From Anaerolineae bacterium (GTDB lineage: Bacteria > Chloroflexota > Anaerolineae > Aggregatilineales > Phototrophicaceae), in contig JAIOHO010000921.1 of the NCBI GenBank assembly GCA_019912905.1, positions 1-7,160 on the forward strand: a stretch of DNA of 7,160 nt, in the 5' to 3' direction. Shown here one piece after another: positions 5,861 through 7,160 of the stretch. Each line of letters opens with the position of its first letter. The stretch's first letter is position 1. Below the pieces are notes generated by a model, which ran no database searches, was not told where the DNA came from, and saw only the letters and a program-made list of their open reading frames with translations. Made by a program: the position numbers and the translations under genes.

Positions 5861-5870
5861 AGGAGGTGAT
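5861..5870 (+). promoter_or_regulatory. Full-consensus Shine-Dalgarno of the stress-protein gene
   Basis: AGGAGGTGAT is complementary to the 16S rRNA 3' end over ten bases, and AGGAGG lies 7 nt before the ATG at 5874. This fixes the start there rather than at the in-frame upstream ATG/GTG codons, and suggests strong translation. No convincing promoter is visible; TATCAT at 5836-5841 lacks a -35 box. Confidence 0.85.
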
Positions 5871-5873
5871 TCG

Positions 5874-6323
5874 ATGTATACCACCATACTCGTACCACTG
5901 GATGGTTCTGGCCGGGCGGAGGCGATTCTGCCACACGTCGAAGGTCTCGCGCAGTGCCTGGGCACCAAACTGGTGCTGCTGCGGGTGGTGGACCCGGTCG
6001 CGTCGATGACCGGAATGGAGGGCATGCCGATCGATGTGACCCGCGAACTCATCCAGCAGGAAGCAGACGAGGCTGAACGTTACCTTGAAGCCAAGCGGGG
6101 CGAGCTGGCAGCCCGCCACATCGACGTCAAAATCAGCGTGCGTTATGGCCCGATCGTCCAGGCGATTATCGACGCCGCCGGAGCCGAACAAGCCGATCTG
6201 ATCGCCATCGCCAGTCATGGACGCACCGGGCTGGCCCGCATGTTTTATGGCAGCGTCGCCGCCGGAGTGCTCAACCGGGCCGAACACCCGCTGTTGATCA
6301 TCCGTTCGCGGGACGAGGGCTAA
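5874..6323 (+). CDS. Universal stress protein (UspA family)
   Basis: This is a 149-aa single Usp domain, the normal length. It starts MYTTILVPLDGSGRAEAILP, the typical first strand and Asp-containing nucleotide-pocket loop. It ends with the ATP-binding loop ASHGRTGLARMFYGSVA (residues 113-129), then a final strand HPLLIIRSR. The family motif is G-x2-G-x9-G-S/T; here the first glycine is A113 while G116, G126 and S127 are kept, a common variant. Such proteins are cytoplasmic nucleotide-binding dimers induced in stress or starvation; the exact role of this one cannot be read from sequence. It follows aroF on the same strand after 203 bp, probably as a separate unit. Its TAA stop overlaps the TAG stop of the convergent gene by sharing the bases CTAA (6320-6323). 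Confidence 0.95.
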   Translation: MYTTILVPLDGSGRAEAILPHVEGLAQCLGTKLVLLRVVDPVASMTGMEGMPIDVTRELIQQEADEAERYLEAKRGELAARHIDVKISVRYGPIVQAIIDAAGAEQADLIAIASHGRTGLARMFYGSVAAGVLNRAEHPLLIIRSRDEG

Positions 6324-7160
6324 CCGGCATAACGCACGCGCCAGACGTGGCCGTAAATGTAGTCGGCCACGACCAGGGACCCATCCGGTGCGACCGCCAC
6401 ATCCACCGGGCGAATCAGACCGGTCATAAAGGGTTCGCCCAGCGGCATCTCGCCGCTTTCACCGGCCCCTGCCAGGCTGAGCGGGGTGAAGATTACCACC
6501 CGCTGAGCGTTTTCGGTGCCGTTCCACAACACGACGAACAGGCTGTCGAACAGGTTGGCGGGGAACTGGGTGCCTGTGTAAGCCACCACACCGCGCGGAA
6601 TGCTGTAGGGCGGGAACACCGCCGCGTCCGGCAGAATGTCGATGCCCGCCGGTTTGACCGGGCAGGCTTCGCAGCCGCGTGTCCTCCAGTAGGGCCAGCC
6701 ATAATGCCCGCCGGGTTCGACCTTCAGCAGCCGGTCACCCGGCCCGCTCACCAATCCCTGATCCGTCGCAAAAAACTGGCCGCTGGAATCGAACGTCAGG
6801 TCATACGGATTGCGCAGGCCCTGAGCATAAGGTTCGACCGCGCCGGTGTGCGGCTGGATGCGCAGGATCGACGCTTCCAACGGATTCAGATCGGCATACG
6901 CCTGAGTCTTGGGTGTGGGGGATTCGTCGTGATCGGTCAGCGCGCCGACGCCCAGGTACAGATAGCCATCCGGCCCGAAGACCATTCCCTGCGGCTGATT
7001 GTCGATCAGGCTGTAGCAGCACGGCAGATTATCCAGCACGAGTTCCGGCTCGGCCCCCGGCGAGACTCGCCACAGCGCCCCGCCCTGCGACGGCGTCAGA
7101 CGGCTGCTGACGTAGAGCACATCCGTACCGGGCTGAAATGCCAACCCGACCGGCGAGAAG
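6320..7160 (-). CDS. Glucose/sorbosone dehydrogenase-like beta-propeller protein, 5' part missing
   Basis: The reading frame is open to the right edge, so this is the C-terminal 279 residues of a longer protein; codons for FSPVG precede the TTG at 7142-7144, which is internal and not a start. It contains beta-propeller repeats of the PQQ-dependent sugar dehydrogenase (GSDH) family: SPVGLAFQPGTDVLYVSSR, GMVFGPDGYLYLGVGA, then GLRNPYDLTFDSSGQFFATD and PGGHYGWPYW, and finally RPVDVAVAPDGSLVVADY. Family members oxidise sugars or aldehydes with bound PQQ, usually outside the cytoplasm; the signal peptide would be outside the window. The RN of GLRNP matches a PQQ-contact pair of soluble glucose dehydrogenase. 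The usual catalytic His, seven residues before the Phe of FGPDG, appears as Asn, so activity is uncertain. The loop GCEACPVKP has a CxxC pair. It is convergent with the stress-protein gene, with overlapping stops and no room for a terminator between them. Confidence 0.9.
   Translation of the reverse strand, partial: FSPVGLAFQPGTDVLYVSSRLTPSQGGALWRVSPGAEPELVLDNLPCCYSLIDNQPQGMVFGPDGYLYLGVGALTDHDESPTPKTQAYADLNPLEASILRIQPHTGAVEPYAQGLRNPYDLTFDSSGQFFATDQGLVSGPGDRLLKVEPGGHYGWPYWRTRGCEACPVKPAGIDILPDAAVFPPYSIPRGVVAYTGTQFPANLFDSLFVVLWNGTENAQRVVIFTPLSLAGAGESGEMPLGEPFMTGLIRPVDVAVAPDGSLVVADYIYGHVWRVRYAG

Noticed and set aside
4603..5934. Long minus-strand frame of 443 codons opposite aroF
   Set aside because: It is antisense to a certain gene with conserved motifs, has a low-complexity His/Arg/Asp-rich composition and no ribosome binding site; a GC-driven shadow frame.

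Overview
The window reads as ordinary chromosome of a moderately GC-rich bacterium. The gene set suggests Chloroflexota (Anaerolineae-like): a secreted PPC-type beta-sandwich protein, a 7TM-GAF phytochrome-like histidine kinase, a chorismate mutase-DAHP synthase fusion, a lone universal stress protein, and extended -10 promoters of the TGnTACAAT kind. This placement is an inference from gene style; no rRNA or marker gene is present. I see no tRNA, rRNA, CRISPR array, insertion sequence or phage gene.

Layout from left to right. Positions 1-156 hold a strong rho-independent terminator for a plus-strand gene lying outside the window, and a tiny minus-strand ORF with a good ribosome binding site. 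A minus-strand TetR-family regulator (157-771) follows. Its promoter is near consensus, and a perfect-armed TGAATGA-N4-TCATTCA operator sits over the expected transcription start. This is the operator type of Bacillus FadR, and the recognition helix also resembles FadR, so a fatty-acid/acyl-CoA-responsive autorepressor is plausible. Next come a plus-strand exported protein with PPC-like repeats (973-2145) and a small plus-strand ORF of 67 aa (2241-2444), which lies behind a hairpin that pairs its Shine-Dalgarno sequence. A large minus-strand sensor histidine kinase (2501-4342) converges on these. It is divergent from aroF (4591-5670), a fused AroQ chorismate mutase/DAHP synthase at the entry of the shikimate pathway. 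A universal stress protein (5874-6323) follows on the plus strand, and its stop codon overlaps the stop of a convergent glucose/sorbosone dehydrogenase-like beta-propeller (6320 to the right edge, incomplete).

The genes do not form an obvious pathway or operon. Most are single transcription units with their own promoters in mixed orientation. No response regulator accompanies the kinase, and no fatty-acid gene accompanies the TetR protein inside the window. I found no convincing new multi-gene system. The points most worth a second look are the TetR operator/promoter module, the replaced catalytic lysine in the mutase domain of AroF, and the structured leader in front of the 67-aa ORF.
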